NCBI GenBank assembly: GCA_947625555.1
Contig: CANQOT010000002.1
Coordinates: 62,001-126,000 of the forward strand
Direction of reading: 5' to 3'
DNA length: 64,000 bases
From: an uncultured Clostridia bacterium
GTDB lineage: Bacteria > Bacillota > Clostridia > Christensenellales > Borkfalkiaceae
Part shown: positions 25,285 through 34,272 of the stretch, piece after piece
Numbering within the stretch: the first letter of the stretch is position 1
How the letters are laid out: each line of letters starts with the position of its first letter
The notes under the pieces: generated by a model
What the model was told of the DNA's origin: nothing
Database searches by the model: none
The model's input: only the letters and a program-made list of their open reading frames with translations
Made by a program: the position numbers and the translations under genes

Positions 25285-25692
25285 TCAAAGGTACTTCTTC
25301 GCGAAGGCGGGAAGTTCCTCTTCGGCGCAGCTGCAAGTGATCCAAATCTCGAGCCCGCGGAAGGCGGCGACCTTTTCGAGCATATAGAAGAGCTCGGCCA
25401 TATCGGCAAGGTTCTTCCCCGCGATGCGCGCGATGCCGTCCACATAGATGTATTCGTTATCGTAATTGCCCGCGACGACGCCCTTGATGAAACCGCAGAG
25501 CGCATCTTCCCCCGCGACCGAATAGTCGGTGACGTCGATGAAGCGGACTTCGCGCTTCAAATCGTACATGTAGCGCTTTGTATCGGTAATGAAAATCAGA
25601 TGCCCTTTCGCGGTTGCGACCGCCTCGTTTGCCACTTCGATAATGCGCTTGGTCTTGCCGCTGCCCTTCGGCCCGCATATGATTTTGATCAT
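25285..25692 (-). CDS. Small P-loop ATP/GTP-binding protein
   Basis: 135 residues; RBS AGGAGG. The Walker A motif GPKGSGKT at residues 7-14 is clear. A Walker B-like EYIYVDGIARI follows at ~80, so the fold is a minimal P-loop NTPase, like a zonular-occludens/kinase fragment. No family name recognised. Monocistronic with its own promoter. Confidence 0.8.
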   Translation of the reverse strand: MIKIICGPKGSGKTKRIIEVANEAVATAKGHLIFITDTKRYMYDLKREVRFIDVTDYSVAGEDALCGFIKGVVAGNYDNEYIYVDGIARIAGKNLADMAELFYMLEKVAAFRGLEIWITCSCAEEELPAFAKKYL

Positions 25693-25739
25693 GAGTTCCT
25701 CCTTAAAATATGAGCCTTTCGGCCATTTTTCTTGATATT

Positions 25740-25768
25740 ATTCTATCAAATTTTCCGCCAACATTCAA
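25740..25768 (-). promoter_or_regulatory. Promoter of the P-loop protein gene
   Basis: Minus strand: TTGAAT (25763-25768), 17 bp, TAGAAT (25740-25745). Confidence 0.65.
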
Positions 25769-25823
25769 GGGGTTTGCGGAAAAAATAATTTTTATTTTAC
25801 AGGCAAAGTAAAATACGGAAACG

Positions 25824-27020
25824 TCAGCCCAATTCCTTCAAGAAAGCGGCGATGCGGCCGAGCCCCTCGCACATCTCCTCCATCGAGAGGGAGTAGGAAA
25901 GGCGGACGCACCCGTCGGCGCCGAACGCCGCGCCGGGAACGACGGCGACCTTCTTCACGTCGAGCAAGACCTCGGCAAAATCGACGGAATTTTCGATCTT
26001 TTTGCCGCCCAACCCCTTCCCGTAAAACTTATCGACGGCGAGCATAATATAGAACGCGCCCTCGGGCACGGTGCATTGCACCCCATCCATGTCTGCGATG
26101 CGGGCGAGCATTTCGCGCCGACGGGCAGAAAACGCGGCTACCATGTCCGAAACCGACCCGTCCGAAACGGTGAGCGCCCTCTCCGCCGCATCCTGTGCGA
26201 CGGAATTGGAATTGCCCGTCGCATGGCTCTGGAAGGAGGCGACCGCCTGCGCGATATCCGCGGGCGCGGCGAGATACCCGATCCGCCAGCCCGTCATCGC
26301 GTACGTCTTGGAGACGCCGTTCACCGTCACCGTGCGCTCCTTCATCTTTTCGGAGACCGCGGCAAACGAGAAGGGCTTCGCCCCATCGTAGACGAGCTTT
26401 TCGTAGATCTCGTCGGAGAGGACGAAGATGCCCGCCTCTTCGCACACCGCGGCGAGGGCGCGCACTTCCCCCTCGGAATAGACCGCCCCCGTGGGATTGC
26501 AGGGGGAGTTGAAAATGAGGAGTTTTGTCCTCGGCGTGATGGCGGCTCTCAACGCTTCGGGCGTGATCTTGAAGCCCGCTTCCCCCTTCGCCTCCACAAA
26601 GACGGGCACGCCGCCCAGCGTTTTTACGATCTCGGGATAGGTGAGCCAATAGGGAGCGGGAATGACGACCTCGTCCCCCTCGTCCACAAGGGCATAGCAC
26701 GCGTTGAACACGGCCTGCTTCGCGCCGTTCGTGACGACGATCTCCTCGGGCGAATAGGTAAGGCCGTTATCGCGGAAAAGTTTTTCCGAGATCGCGCGGC
26801 GGAGCGACAGCGTTCCCGCAGCGGGGGTGTACTTGGTGTGTCCCCTCTCGATGGCCTCGGCCGCGGCGTCCGTAATATAGCGCGGGGTCGCAAAATCGGG
26901 TTCGCCGACGCCGAAGTTGACGACGTCCTCCCCCGCCGCCTTCATCGCCTTCGCCTTCGCGGCGATCGCGAGGGTGAGCGAGGGCGAAAGACAGCCGATG
27001 CGCCTTGCAAGTCTTTTCAT
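25824..27020 (-). CDS. Class I/II pyridoxal-phosphate aminotransferase, aspartate aminotransferase-like
   Basis: 398 residues. Fold type I aminotransferase; the PLP lysine is K238 in GVSKTYAMTGWRIGY, with the NSPCNPTGAVYS loop at ~171-182, the SDEIYEKLVY motif at ~202, and the substrate-carboxylate Arg in the C-terminal VRLSYS. It best resembles the subgroup Ib aspartate/prephenate aminotransferases (AspB/AspC), but specificity cannot be settled. Its start lies 1 bp from the prfA stop with the RBS inside prfA, so it is the last gene of the DUF1385-prmC / prfA / aminotransferase operon. Confidence 0.92.
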   Translation of the reverse strand: MKRLARRIGCLSPSLTLAIAAKAKAMKAAGEDVVNFGVGEPDFATPRYITDAAAEAIERGHTKYTPAAGTLSLRRAISEKLFRDNGLTYSPEEIVVTNGAKQAVFNACYALVDEGDEVVIPAPYWLTYPEIVKTLGGVPVFVEAKGEAGFKITPEALRAAITPRTKLLIFNSPCNPTGAVYSEGEVRALAAVCEEAGIFVLSDEIYEKLVYDGAKPFSFAAVSEKMKERTVTVNGVSKTYAMTGWRIGYLAAPADIAQAVASFQSHATGNSNSVAQDAAERALTVSDGSVSDMVAAFSARRREMLARIADMDGVQCTVPEGAFYIMLAVDKFYGKGLGGKKIENSVDFAEVLLDVKKVAVVPGAAFGADGCVRLSYSLSMEEMCEGLGRIAAFLKELG

Positions 27021-27021
27021 A

Positions 27022-28086
27022 TTATTCCTCCGAGGAGGCGAGCTTTCTCTCCGTATCCGCGCGGGCGAGAGCGTCGATCATCTCGTCGAGGTCGCCCGAG
27101 AGAAATCCCTCCATATCGTGCAGCGAGAGCCCGATGCGGTGGTCGGTGATGCGGCTCTGGGGGAAGTTGTAGGTGCGGATGCGTTCGCTCCGATCCCCCG
27201 TGCCGACGAGGCTCTTCCTGTTGGCCGCCTCCGCGCCCGTCGCGCGGCTTTGATAGTAGTCGTAGAGGCGGGATTTTAAGACGCGGTAGGCCTTTTCCTT
27301 GTTTTTGAGCTGGCTCCTCTCGTCCTGACAGGTGACGACGATGCCCGTGGGAAAGTGGGTGAGACGGATGGCCGTCTCCGTCTTGTTGACCTTCTGCCCG
27401 CCCGCGCCCGAGGAGCGGAACAGGTCGACGCGCACGTCCTCGTCCTTGATCTCCACCTCGACCTCTTCGGCCTCGGGGAGGACGGCCACCGTACAGGTGG
27501 ACGTATGGATGCGGCCCTGCGATTCCGTCTCGGGAACGCGCTGGACGCGGTGCACGCCGCTCTCGTATTTGAGGCGCTTGTAGGCGTCCTTCCCGCCGAT
27601 GAGGACGACGGCTTCCTTCACGCCGCCGAGCTCCGTCTCGTTCAGAGAGACGACCTCCCACGAAAGGCGCTTCTTCTCGCAATAGCCCATGTACATGCGG
27701 TAGAGCTCATAAGCAAAGAGGGCGGCCTCCTCGCCGCCCGCGCCCGCGCGGATCTCCAACGTGCAGCCCCGCCCGTCGTTTTTATCCTTGGGAAGGAGGA
27801 GGATCTTGATCCTGTCCTCCTGTTCCTTCAATTTTTCTTTGAGGGCGTACCCCTCTTCCAAGAGGAGATCGCGCATCTCCTCCGTCTCGCGCTCGGCCTC
27901 GGCAAAGTCGGCCTCCATTTCGGCCTTCGTCGCCTCGTAGGCGCGGTAGGCCGAAACGATCTCGCCCAGTTCGGCCCGCTCCTTGTTGAGGCGCACATAG
28001 TCCTCGTCGAGATAGGCGTCGGGCGCGGCGAGACGGACGGTGAGCTCGTCGTAGCGGGCTGCGATCTCGGAAAGTTTTTTCAGCAT
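27022..28086 (-). CDS. prfA: Peptide chain release factor 1
   Basis: 354 residues; the ATG overlaps the stop of the DUF1385-PrmC gene by one base (TGATG). The frame stays open far upstream but that part is a shadow of prmC. The GGQ motif SSGAGGQKVNKTETAI carries the glutamine methylated by PrmC, and the codon-recognition PxT motif lies in RVPETESQGRIHTS, which identifies RF1 (UAA/UAG) rather than RF2. Length is normal. Placed directly after its modifying enzyme, as in many Bacillota. Confidence 0.97.
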   Translation of the reverse strand: MLKKLSEIAARYDELTVRLAAPDAYLDEDYVRLNKERAELGEIVSAYRAYEATKAEMEADFAEAERETEEMRDLLLEEGYALKEKLKEQEDRIKILLLPKDKNDGRGCTLEIRAGAGGEEAALFAYELYRMYMGYCEKKRLSWEVVSLNETELGGVKEAVVLIGGKDAYKRLKYESGVHRVQRVPETESQGRIHTSTCTVAVLPEAEEVEVEIKDEDVRVDLFRSSGAGGQKVNKTETAIRLTHFPTGIVVTCQDERSQLKNKEKAYRVLKSRLYDYYQSRATGAEAANRKSLVGTGDRSERIRTYNFPQSRITDHRIGLSLHDMEGFLSGDLDEMIDALARADTERKLASSEE

Positions 28087-29939
28087 CAGAACCCCAACTT
28101 TACGACGCGTTCCACGCCCGCGAGGTCCTTCACGACCATCGCGAAGTCGCAGTGCGCCGTCGTCTGGAAAATACGGATGATCTCTTGCGCCTGCCCCTCC
28201 CCGCATTCGAGGATGAGCATGCCGCCGTGGACGATGTATCGGGGCGCCATGCCCGCGATCGCGCGGTAAAAATCCAATCCGTCCTCGCCGCCGTCGAGGG
28301 CGATGCGCGGTTCGTGATCCTTGACGTCGGTGGGAAGGGTCTCTATCTCGTCCCGCCTGACGTAGGGCGGATTGGCGGTGATGAGGTTGAACCTGCCGCG
28401 GATGCCCGCAAACAGGTCGCTCTTTACGAAGGTGACCGCCGCCTTGTTGAGGCGGGCGTTCTCCCGCGCGACTTCGAGGGCGTCCTCCGAGATATCCGAG
28501 GCCGTCACCGAGATCTGCTTGTCTTTGGATGCCTCGCAGTACGTCGCAATGGCGACGGCGCCGCTGCCCGTGCAAAGATCGAGCATCCTGTCGCCGTCGT
28601 TGAGCGTGAGGATGGCCTGCCGCACGAGGATCTCCGTCTCGGGACGGGGAATGAGCACACGCTCGTCCACCTTGAAGGTGTAGCCGTAGAACTCGGTATC
28701 GCCGTAGATATACCACAGGGGCCTGCCCTTCATGCGTTCATCGAAGATATCGAGCACCTTCTTGCACTCGGCGCGGGAGATGACGCGCTCCTCGGAGAGG
28801 GCGCTGCGCTTGATGCCGAGCGTCATGGAGAGGATCCATTCGGCGTCCGCTTCGTCGATATTTTTCCCGGCGAAGCACCGCTTCATGTCCGCCATGAGTT
28901 TTTGGAGCTTGGTCTCCGTGGCGAAAAATCTTTCGTTGAAATCGGGATCCCTGTCCATTTCGAGCGCCGTCTCGAAGGCGCGGATGGCGCATTCGATCAT
29001 ACCGTCGGTCGGCTCGCGCGTCGTGATCTTTTGGAGAAGATACCCGGGCGCCTTCAAGGGAAGGACGAGCACGCTGTCCGTCTTGGCGAGGAGCTTCAAG
29101 ACCTCGTACGAGACGCCCGCCACGACGGGCAGGAGCAAGATGCGGAAAACGATGGAAAGGAGGGTCTCCAAAATTCCCCCGATGCCCGCCGCGGTGTAGA
29201 GCATGTCGAGCGGGATGCCGACGAGGGCGAACACGATGATGGAGATGAAGAGCACGATGAAGAGGAAGGTGGTGCCGCAACGGTCGTGGAGGCGGGTGCA
29301 CTTCTTCACATTCTCCACGGTGAGCGGCATACCATACTCGTAGCAGTTGATGGTCTTGTGCTCGGCGCCGTGGTACATGTATGTCTCGCGCAGAGACTTA
29401 AAGACGAGGGTAAAGAGAATGTATAAAAGGAAGATGACGAGGCGGAATCCCCCCTCGATTAGGTAGTACCAGAGCCCGTACATCTGATCCTTTGCAACGG
29501 CGGGCACATTGGAAGCGATGAGGCGGGTAAAGAGAAGGGGCAAAAAGATAAAGAGCCCCACGGCGAGGATAATGCCGAGGACGACGGAGACGCCCGTGAT
29601 GATATCCCCGACGCTGATCTTCCACTTCTCGGCCATCCACTTCGAGATCTTGCTCTGCTTCTCCTCCTCGCCCTCCTCTTCGGTGAGCGCGGCTTCGGAA
29701 CTGCGCATGAGCACCTTCATCCCCCCCACGAGGGAGGAGACGAAGTTGACGACCCCGCGGATAAAGGGAACGCGCTGCCAGCGCGGCCTATCCTCGGGCG
29801 CCTTGATCTTGACGGCCTCCGTCACCATTTCTCCCTGATCGGTGCGGACGACGGTCGCCATGCCGTGCTTGGAGCGCATCATGACGCCCTGTATCACGGC
29901 CTGCCCGCCGACGTAGGTACGGTTGCATTTCTTCTTCAT
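28086..29939 (-). CDS. prmC: DUF1385 (YqhQ) - PrmC fusion: membrane protein joined to release-factor glutamine methyltransferase
   Basis: 617 residues in one uninterrupted frame. Residues ~1-320 are a DUF1385/YqhQ protein: YVGGQAVIQGVMMRSKHGMA, then YMYHGAEHKTINCYEYG and TRLHDRCGTTFL, with about four membrane helices. Residues ~335-617 are PrmC: an N-terminal helical domain, RPLWYIYGDTEFYG, LIPRPETEILV, the SAM-binding LDLCTGSGAVAIA and the catalytic NPPYV. PrmC methylates the GGQ glutamine of RF1/RF2. In most Clostridia these are separate adjacent genes; here the stop and start are lost. prfA follows with a 1-base overlap. An assembly error would have to be in-frame, so a true fusion is likelier. 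Confidence 0.9.
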   Translation of the reverse strand: MKKKCNRTYVGGQAVIQGVMMRSKHGMATVVRTDQGEMVTEAVKIKAPEDRPRWQRVPFIRGVVNFVSSLVGGMKVLMRSSEAALTEEEGEEEKQSKISKWMAEKWKISVGDIITGVSVVLGIILAVGLFIFLPLLFTRLIASNVPAVAKDQMYGLWYYLIEGGFRLVIFLLYILFTLVFKSLRETYMYHGAEHKTINCYEYGMPLTVENVKKCTRLHDRCGTTFLFIVLFISIIVFALVGIPLDMLYTAAGIGGILETLLSIVFRILLLPVVAGVSYEVLKLLAKTDSVLVLPLKAPGYLLQKITTREPTDGMIECAIRAFETALEMDRDPDFNERFFATETKLQKLMADMKRCFAGKNIDEADAEWILSMTLGIKRSALSEERVISRAECKKVLDIFDERMKGRPLWYIYGDTEFYGYTFKVDERVLIPRPETEILVRQAILTLNDGDRMLDLCTGSGAVAIATYCEASKDKQISVTASDISEDALEVARENARLNKAAVTFVKSDLFAGIRGRFNLITANPPYVRRDEIETLPTDVKDHEPRIALDGGEDGLDFYRAIAGMAPRYIVHGGMLILECGEGQAQEIIRIFQTTAHCDFAMVVKDLAGVERVVKLGF

Positions 29940-29971
29940 GCCATTGCCCTTTTGAAAACTATTGAAATAAA

Positions 29972-30000
29972 TAGCAAAACAGCCTCTTCAAAGAGGCTGC
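29972..30000 (-). terminator. Terminator of rpmE
   Basis: CAGCCTCT/AGAGGCTG with a 4-nt loop, followed on the minus strand by GTTTTGC. It separates rpmE from the DUF1385-prmC gene; read-through or a weak internal promoter must supply the latter. Confidence 0.75.
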
Positions 30001-30008
30001 CGCGTAGC

Positions 30009-30212
30009 TTAAATTCCGTATCTTTTCTTGAACTTATCGACGCGTCCGCCGGTATCGACGAGCTTCTGCCGCCCCGTGAAGAAGGGATGGCACTTGCTGC
30101 AAATATCAACTTTGAGCGTCTCCACATCCTTCGTCGTGCCCGTCTTGAAGGTCGCCCCGCAGGCGCAGACGACTGTGACTTCGTGATATTTCGGATGAAT
30201 ATTCTCGCGCAT
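30009..30212 (-). CDS. rpmE: 50S ribosomal protein L31 (bL31), zinc type
   Basis: 67 residues from the ATG at 30212 with GAGGTGA upstream; a longer in-frame start overlaps the promoter. Contains [12 protein letters not shown], the zinc Cys pairs VCACG and [10 protein letters not shown], and a basic C-terminus. The Cys-containing form is the zinc-replete version of L31. Confidence 0.97.
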   Translation of the reverse strand: MRENIHPKYHEVTVVCACGATFKTGTTKDVETLKVDICSKCHPFFTGRQKLVDTGGRVDKFKKRYGI

Positions 30213-30254
30213 ATCGTTCACCTCACTCAAGTATTTCTTGTAATCAACGCGTCT

Positions 30255-30283
30255 ATTATATCCGAAAATTTCCCTTTCGTCAA
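30255..30283 (-). promoter_or_regulatory. Promoter of rpmE
   Basis: Minus strand: TTGACG (30278-30283), 17 bp, TATAAT (30255-30260). Confidence 0.8.
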
Positions 30284-30372
30284 CTGATTTTGAAAGACAA
30301 TCGCAAATTCGCACAAAAAAGAGCGGAATTTTTGTCGAACGGATTTCCCCGCCCGAAATCGCGCAAAAAGCC

Positions 30373-30401
30373 TTGCAAACGGCTTCGTTTTGCGGTATAA
30401 T
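30373..30401 (+). promoter_or_regulatory. Promoter of the MDR / cardiolipin synthase / YfcE operon
   Basis: TTGCAA, 17 bp, TATAAT; RBS GAGGAG and the ATG at 30443 follow. Confidence 0.8.
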
Positions 30402-30442
30402 ATGAAAGAATATCGCAGAAATTGCAAAATGAGGAGCAAGCT

Positions 30443-31453
30443 ATGAACGTTTGGAAGCTCACAGGCCCCAAGACGCTGGTGCACACGGAGGAACCCCTTC
30501 CCGAGCATGAGGAGGGCAAGATCCGCATCCGCGTAACGAAGGTCCTCGTGAACAGCCTCGACGTCAACCTCTTCGACGGAACGGCGCCCTGCAAATATCC
30601 CCTCATTCCCGGGCGGTATGCCGTGGGCGTCGTCTCGGAGGACGGGGCGGGCGCATATCTTCCCCGCGGGACGAGGGTGCTGTTGCACACCTTCCGCCCC
30701 ATCGACCTGACGGGAACGGAGAAGCGCGATTTCGCGGCGCCCGAATATGAGATCTGCGGCCGCACGCGCGATGGATTTCTGACCGACTTCGTCAACGTCT
30801 CCCCGCGGGATATCACGGCGCTCCCCCCCTCCGTCTCGGACGAACGCGCCCTCCTTTTGCACCATGTCGCCATCGCGAAGGCGGTGTGCGATAACCTCGA
30901 ATCCAAGAAGGGGCAGCACATCGTCGTCGTCGGGGCCAACCTCGTCGGCATCCTCGTCTGCCAGCTCCTCATCTACCAACAGGCCGCGCCCATCCTCGTG
31001 GATACCGTGCGCCATCACCTCGATTTTGCGAAGAAGTGCGGCATCTATTATACCGTGCTCGCCGACGACAGGGCGCTCGACAACGTCGCTTCCATCACGG
31101 GAGGGCGGCTGGCGGACGGCGCGGTGTACATCTCGTCCGCGATCGGCAACGAGCCCGAACTTCCCTTCCGCCTCACCGCGAGGAACACCAACGTCGTCCT
31201 GTACGGCCAGCCCGCGGGCGGGCTCAAAGTGAGCCTCGACGTCGCGGTCAAAAAGCACCTCTCCATCTTCTGCGTGGAGAACGGCTACGGTTACCTCGAA
31301 ACGGCGATCAACCTCATGGCGAACAAGGCCGTCGATATTTCGCCCTACACGGCCAACGTTGTGAAGGCGGCAAGGGCGACCGCACTCTTTACCGACTACC
31401 CCTCGCGCGCCGACCGCGGATCGGACATCGTCAACTTCCTCGACCTTCTGTGA
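30443..31453 (+). CDS. Zinc-independent MDR family (alcohol-dehydrogenase-like) protein
   Basis: 336 residues; RBS GAGGAG. A GroES-like N-domain and a Rossmann domain with the nucleotide loop VVVGANLVGILVCQ (~155) define the medium-chain dehydrogenase/reductase fold. The catalytic-zinc signature (GHE..G) is replaced by PGRYAVGVV and no structural-zinc Cys quartet is present, so it is probably not a zinc alcohol dehydrogenase; quinone-reductase-like or threonine-dehydrogenase-like activities are possible. First gene of a three-gene plus-strand set; the next gene begins within about 25 bp. Confidence 0.8.
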   Translation: MNVWKLTGPKTLVHTEEPLPEHEEGKIRIRVTKVLVNSLDVNLFDGTAPCKYPLIPGRYAVGVVSEDGAGAYLPRGTRVLLHTFRPIDLTGTEKRDFAAPEYEICGRTRDGFLTDFVNVSPRDITALPPSVSDERALLLHHVAIAKAVCDNLESKKGQHIVVVGANLVGILVCQLLIYQQAAPILVDTVRHHLDFAKKCGIYYTVLADDRALDNVASITGGRLADGAVYISSAIGNEPELPFRLTARNTNVVLYGQPAGGLKVSLDVAVKKHLSIFCVENGYGYLETAINLMANKAVDISPYTANVVKAARATALFTDYPSRADRGSDIVNFLDLL

Positions 31454-31478
31454 GCTTTTGCGCGGGATCGGCATACAT

Positions 31479-32915
31479 ATGCGAAGGTTCCGCTATTTCG
31501 TGCGCGGAAGAGGGTTGCCCGTCGCGCTCCTCTTCCTCCTGATCGTTGCCGCGGGCATCGCCCTTGCGATACGGCTCCCCCGTCTGCTCGCGCCCGTCGC
31601 CCTCATGGAACGGGCGCTTTCCTTTATTGCCGCCGCCGTGTTGCTGGCGCTGCGCGATATCCCCGAACGCAAGATCGCAAAGCTCGTTCTTTTGTGTTTT
31701 CTGCCGTGGATGGGTTTTATCCTCGTCCTCTTTTTCGCCGAGGCCGATCCGCCCGCCCCTTCGACGGCGAATTACGGGCGGGGCGGCGGGGACCTGCTTT
31801 CCCGCACGGCGGCCCTCGCGGAACGCTTTTCGGGCGCCCGCGCCGCGGCCGGAACGCTGGATTATTTCGCTTCGGGCGAGGAGATGCGCCGCGCGCTCTG
31901 CGCCGACCTCAAAGGGGCAAAACGCCGCATTTTCTTGGAATATTACATCATCGCCGAGGGGAAATTTTGGGGCGAGATCGTCGCGCTGCTCGAAGAGCGG
32001 GCGAAGGCGGGCGTCGATGTGCGCGTCATCTTCGACGATTTCGGCTGCGCCCTCACCCTCCCGCGGGGCTACGCGAAGGAACTCGGGGGCCGCGGCATTG
32101 CGGCGAAGGTGTTCCGCCGCCTCAGATTGGGGTGGGGACTGACCCGGCGCGATCACAGAAAAATCTTTCTCATCGACGATATCTGTTATACGGGCGGCAT
32201 CAACCTCGCCGACGAATATGTGGGCGAGCGCATCCGCTTCGGCCATTGGAAGGACAGCGCGGTGCGCGTCGAGGGCGACGTCTCCGCGTTTGAGGATCTC
32301 TTTCTTCGGACATGGTATGGCCCGAGCCGCTCCAAGCGGAAGAAAACGCCCCCTATCTTCCCCAAACGGGAAGGCGCGGAGGAAGGCTCCTTCGTCGTCC
32401 TCTCGGACGGGACGCAGGCGCGGGAGAGGATGGGCGCGGCCCTCCTCCCGCTCCTCTTCGGCTCGGCGGAAAGGACGCTCCTTTTATCTTCCCCCTACCT
32501 CTCCCTCCCGCACGGCATGCTCGGCCTGCTCGGCTCGGCCGCCGCGGCGGGCGTCGACGTGCGCGTCCTCATCCCGCACATTCCCGATAAACGGGCAGTT
32601 TTCTTTTTGACGCGGGCCTATGCGCGCGAACTCATGCGCATGGGGGTGAAAGTCCGCGAATATACGCCCGGTTTCATGCACGCGAAGAGCATCGTCATCG
32701 ACGGGAAATATGCCCTCGTTTCGAGCTATAATCTTGACTTCCGCAGCCTCTACGTGCAGGCGGAATGCGGCGTTTTCGCCGAGGACAGGGCGCTCGCGGG
32801 AGCCGTCGGGCAAGATCTTCTCGCCTGTTTCGAAGGGGGGTGCGACGTCAAAAAGGCGGGCCCCTTCGTGCGGATCCTGGGGCGGCTGTGTATGCTCTTT
32901 GCCCCGCTCACCTGA
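31479..32915 (+). CDS. cls: Cardiolipin synthase (phospholipase D family)
   Basis: 478 residues from the ATG at 31479; a TTG at 31458 is an alternative, and neither has a strong RBS. Two N-terminal membrane helices (~10-35 and ~40-85) are followed by two PLD domains, each with an HKD motif: HRKIFLID (~225) and HAKSIVID (~405). Condenses phosphatidylglycerol into cardiolipin at the membrane. The sequence reads FLRTWYGPS between the domains, as in Cls proteins. Co-transcribed with the MDR gene. Confidence 0.93.
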   Translation: MRRFRYFVRGRGLPVALLFLLIVAAGIALAIRLPRLLAPVALMERALSFIAAAVLLALRDIPERKIAKLVLLCFLPWMGFILVLFFAEADPPAPSTANYGRGGGDLLSRTAALAERFSGARAAAGTLDYFASGEEMRRALCADLKGAKRRIFLEYYIIAEGKFWGEIVALLEERAKAGVDVRVIFDDFGCALTLPRGYAKELGGRGIAAKVFRRLRLGWGLTRRDHRKIFLIDDICYTGGINLADEYVGERIRFGHWKDSAVRVEGDVSAFEDLFLRTWYGPSRSKRKKTPPIFPKREGAEEGSFVVLSDGTQARERMGAALLPLLFGSAERTLLLSSPYLSLPHGMLGLLGSAAAAGVDVRVLIPHIPDKRAVFFLTRAYARELMRMGVKVREYTPGFMHAKSIVIDGKYALVSSYNLDFRSLYVQAECGVFAEDRALAGAVGQDLLACFEGGCDVKKAGPFVRILGRLCMLFAPLT

Positions 32916-32936
32916 ATTTTTTTGGGAGGTACTCCT

Positions 32937-33470
32937 ATGAAATACATGATCGCATCGGATATCCACGGCTCGGCGCAATATTGCCGGCTCCTCAAAGAAC
33001 GCTTTTCGGAAGAGAAGGCGGAAAAGCTCATCTTGCTCGGCGACCTCCTCTATCACGGCGCGCGCAACCCCCTGCCGCCCGGATACTCCACCCTTCAATG
33101 CGCGGAGATCCTCAATTCCTTGAAGGAACGCATCATCTGCGTGAAGGGCAACTGCGACAGCGAGGTGGATTCCCTCGTCCTCGAATTTCCCGTCGCGGCC
33201 GACCTCGTCGTTTTGCCCGCCGGAGAGCGGAACATCCTCTTTATCCACGGGCACAAGATGCCCGCCCTCCCCCAAGCGGGCGATATCCTCTTTTGCGGGC
33301 ACTTCCATGTCCCCGCCTTCGAGGAGCGGGAGAACTATTTTTATTGCAACTGCGGATCGGTCTCCATCCCCAAAGAAAATTCCCCTCGGTCATATTGCAT
33401 CCTCGAAGGGAATACAATACTCTGGAAGGAGTTGGACACGGGTAAGAGCTTCCTGACAAGACAAATTTAA
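32937..33470 (+). CDS. YfcE-type metallophosphoesterase
   Basis: 177 residues from the ATG at 32937 with GGGAGG 8 bp upstream. Calcineurin-like metal site: SDIHGS (DxH), LGDLLYHG (GD), GNCDSE (GNxD), FIHGHK and the final CGHFHVP (GHxH). This is the YfcE/MJ0936 manganese phosphodiesterase group; the physiological substrate is uncertain. Confidence 0.93.
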   Translation: MKYMIASDIHGSAQYCRLLKERFSEEKAEKLILLGDLLYHGARNPLPPGYSTLQCAEILNSLKERIICVKGNCDSEVDSLVLEFPVAADLVVLPAGERNILFIHGHKMPALPQAGDILFCGHFHVPAFEERENYFYCNCGSVSIPKENSPRSYCILEGNTILWKELDTGKSFLTRQI

Positions 33471-33533
33471 GGCCCCCCATGTCCGAAAGGGGCGGAAGCG
33501 ACGGAAAAGTTTTTTGAAAAATCTGTGAACCCC

Positions 33534-33562
33534 TTGACAATCACTTCCGCAGCATGTAGAAT
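33534..33562 (+). promoter_or_regulatory. Promoter of small membrane protein gene 1
   Basis: TTGACA, 17 bp, TAGAAT; followed by AAGGAG and the ATG at 33595. Confidence 0.8.
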
Positions 33563-33594
33563 GAAAGTACAAAATACTACAAGGAGATATTGAT

Positions 33595-33822
33595 ATGGAT
33601 AAGTGGTTCCACAAGCAAAGCAAGCTCATCCAGGTGCTCTTGCTCCTCATCCCCTTCGTCAACTACATCGTCGAGATCCTCGTCCGTTGGTCCGCGGTGC
33701 TCAAGAAGGGCGGCGTGCTTCGGATCGTGGTCGCGATCATCGTCACCATTCCCACCGGTATCATCATCGGCTGGCTCGACGCGATCTGGACCCTTTTGTT
33801 CAACAAACTTGTGCTCGAATGA
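33595..33822 (+). CDS. Small two-helix membrane protein, copy 1 of a tandem pair
   Basis: 75 residues; RBS AAGGAG. Starts MDKWFHKQSKLIQ, then helix 1 (VLLLLIPFVNYIVEILVRW), a KKGG turn and helix 2 (IVVAIIVTIPTGIIIGWLDA). It is a clear paralogue of the 34024 gene: WFHKQ, LLxIP and LVRWSA are shared. The second half loosely resembles the Pmp3/YqaE family (helix-GxxxG-I/W pattern), but I would not assign it. Has its own promoter and terminator, so it is an independently expressed single gene. Confidence 0.8.
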   Translation: MDKWFHKQSKLIQVLLLLIPFVNYIVEILVRWSAVLKKGGVLRIVVAIIVTIPTGIIIGWLDAIWTLLFNKLVLE

Positions 33823-33833
33823 TCGGGCGTACG

Positions 33834-33872
33834 AAGAGGGCTGCTTTTTCGGAAGCGGCCCTCTTTGTTGCT
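33834..33872 (+). terminator. Terminator of small membrane protein gene 1
   Basis: 13-bp stem AAGAGGGCTGCTT / AAGCGGCCCTCTT (one G-U) with a 6-nt loop, then TGTTGCTTTTTT. Confidence 0.8.
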
Positions 33873-33961
33873 TTTTTCCCCCTCTTTTGCGGCTATGCAC
33901 GGCGGCCGCGGAATATCCGTTTTTTTGGGAAAAATTATAGAAAAAATTTTTCGTTAAACCG

Positions 33962-33990
33962 TTGACATTCCATAGAGAATTGTGTAGAAT
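33962..33990 (+). promoter_or_regulatory. Promoter of small membrane protein gene 2
   Basis: TTGACA, 17 bp, TAGAAT: the same architecture and -10 as copy 1. Confidence 0.8.
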
Positions 33991-34023
33991 AATAGCGAAG
34001 TTTATTCAAGGAGATATAAAATT

Positions 34024-34263
34024 ATGAACTTTGATACTTGGTTCCATAAGCAAGACAAGGTCATCCAGATCGTTCTGCTCATCATCCCGCTCGTCGGCTG
34101 GATCGTCGACCTCCTCGTAAGATGGTCGGCTTTCATCAAGAAGAACACGGGAGTCAACCTCGTCATGGCGCTCCTCATTACGTTCCTCGGCGAGTTCTGG
34201 GTCCTCACCCTCCTCGATGCTATCTGGATCGCGCTCAACAACAAGCTCTTCCTCGAAGAATAA
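34024..34263 (+). CDS. Small two-helix membrane protein, copy 2 of a tandem pair
   Basis: 79 residues; RBS AAGGAG about 10 bp upstream. MNFDTWFHKQDKVIQI leads into helix 1 (VLLIIPLVGWIVDLLVRW), then KKNTG and helix 2 (LVMALLITFLGEFWVLTLL). Paralogous to the 33595 gene and similarly bounded by its own promoter and terminator. The two copies are diverged in sequence but keep WFHKQ, the IP kink and RWSA, implying selection. Function unknown. Confidence 0.8.
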   Translation: MNFDTWFHKQDKVIQIVLLIIPLVGWIVDLLVRWSAFIKKNTGVNLVMALLITFLGEFWVLTLLDAIWIALNNKLFLEE

Positions 34264-34272
34264 TTCAAACGC

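Noticed and set aside
27022-28716. A 564-residue prfA product
   Set aside because: The extra N-terminal ~210 residues are the wrong frame of prmC; RF1 starts at 28086 at the standard MLKKL.
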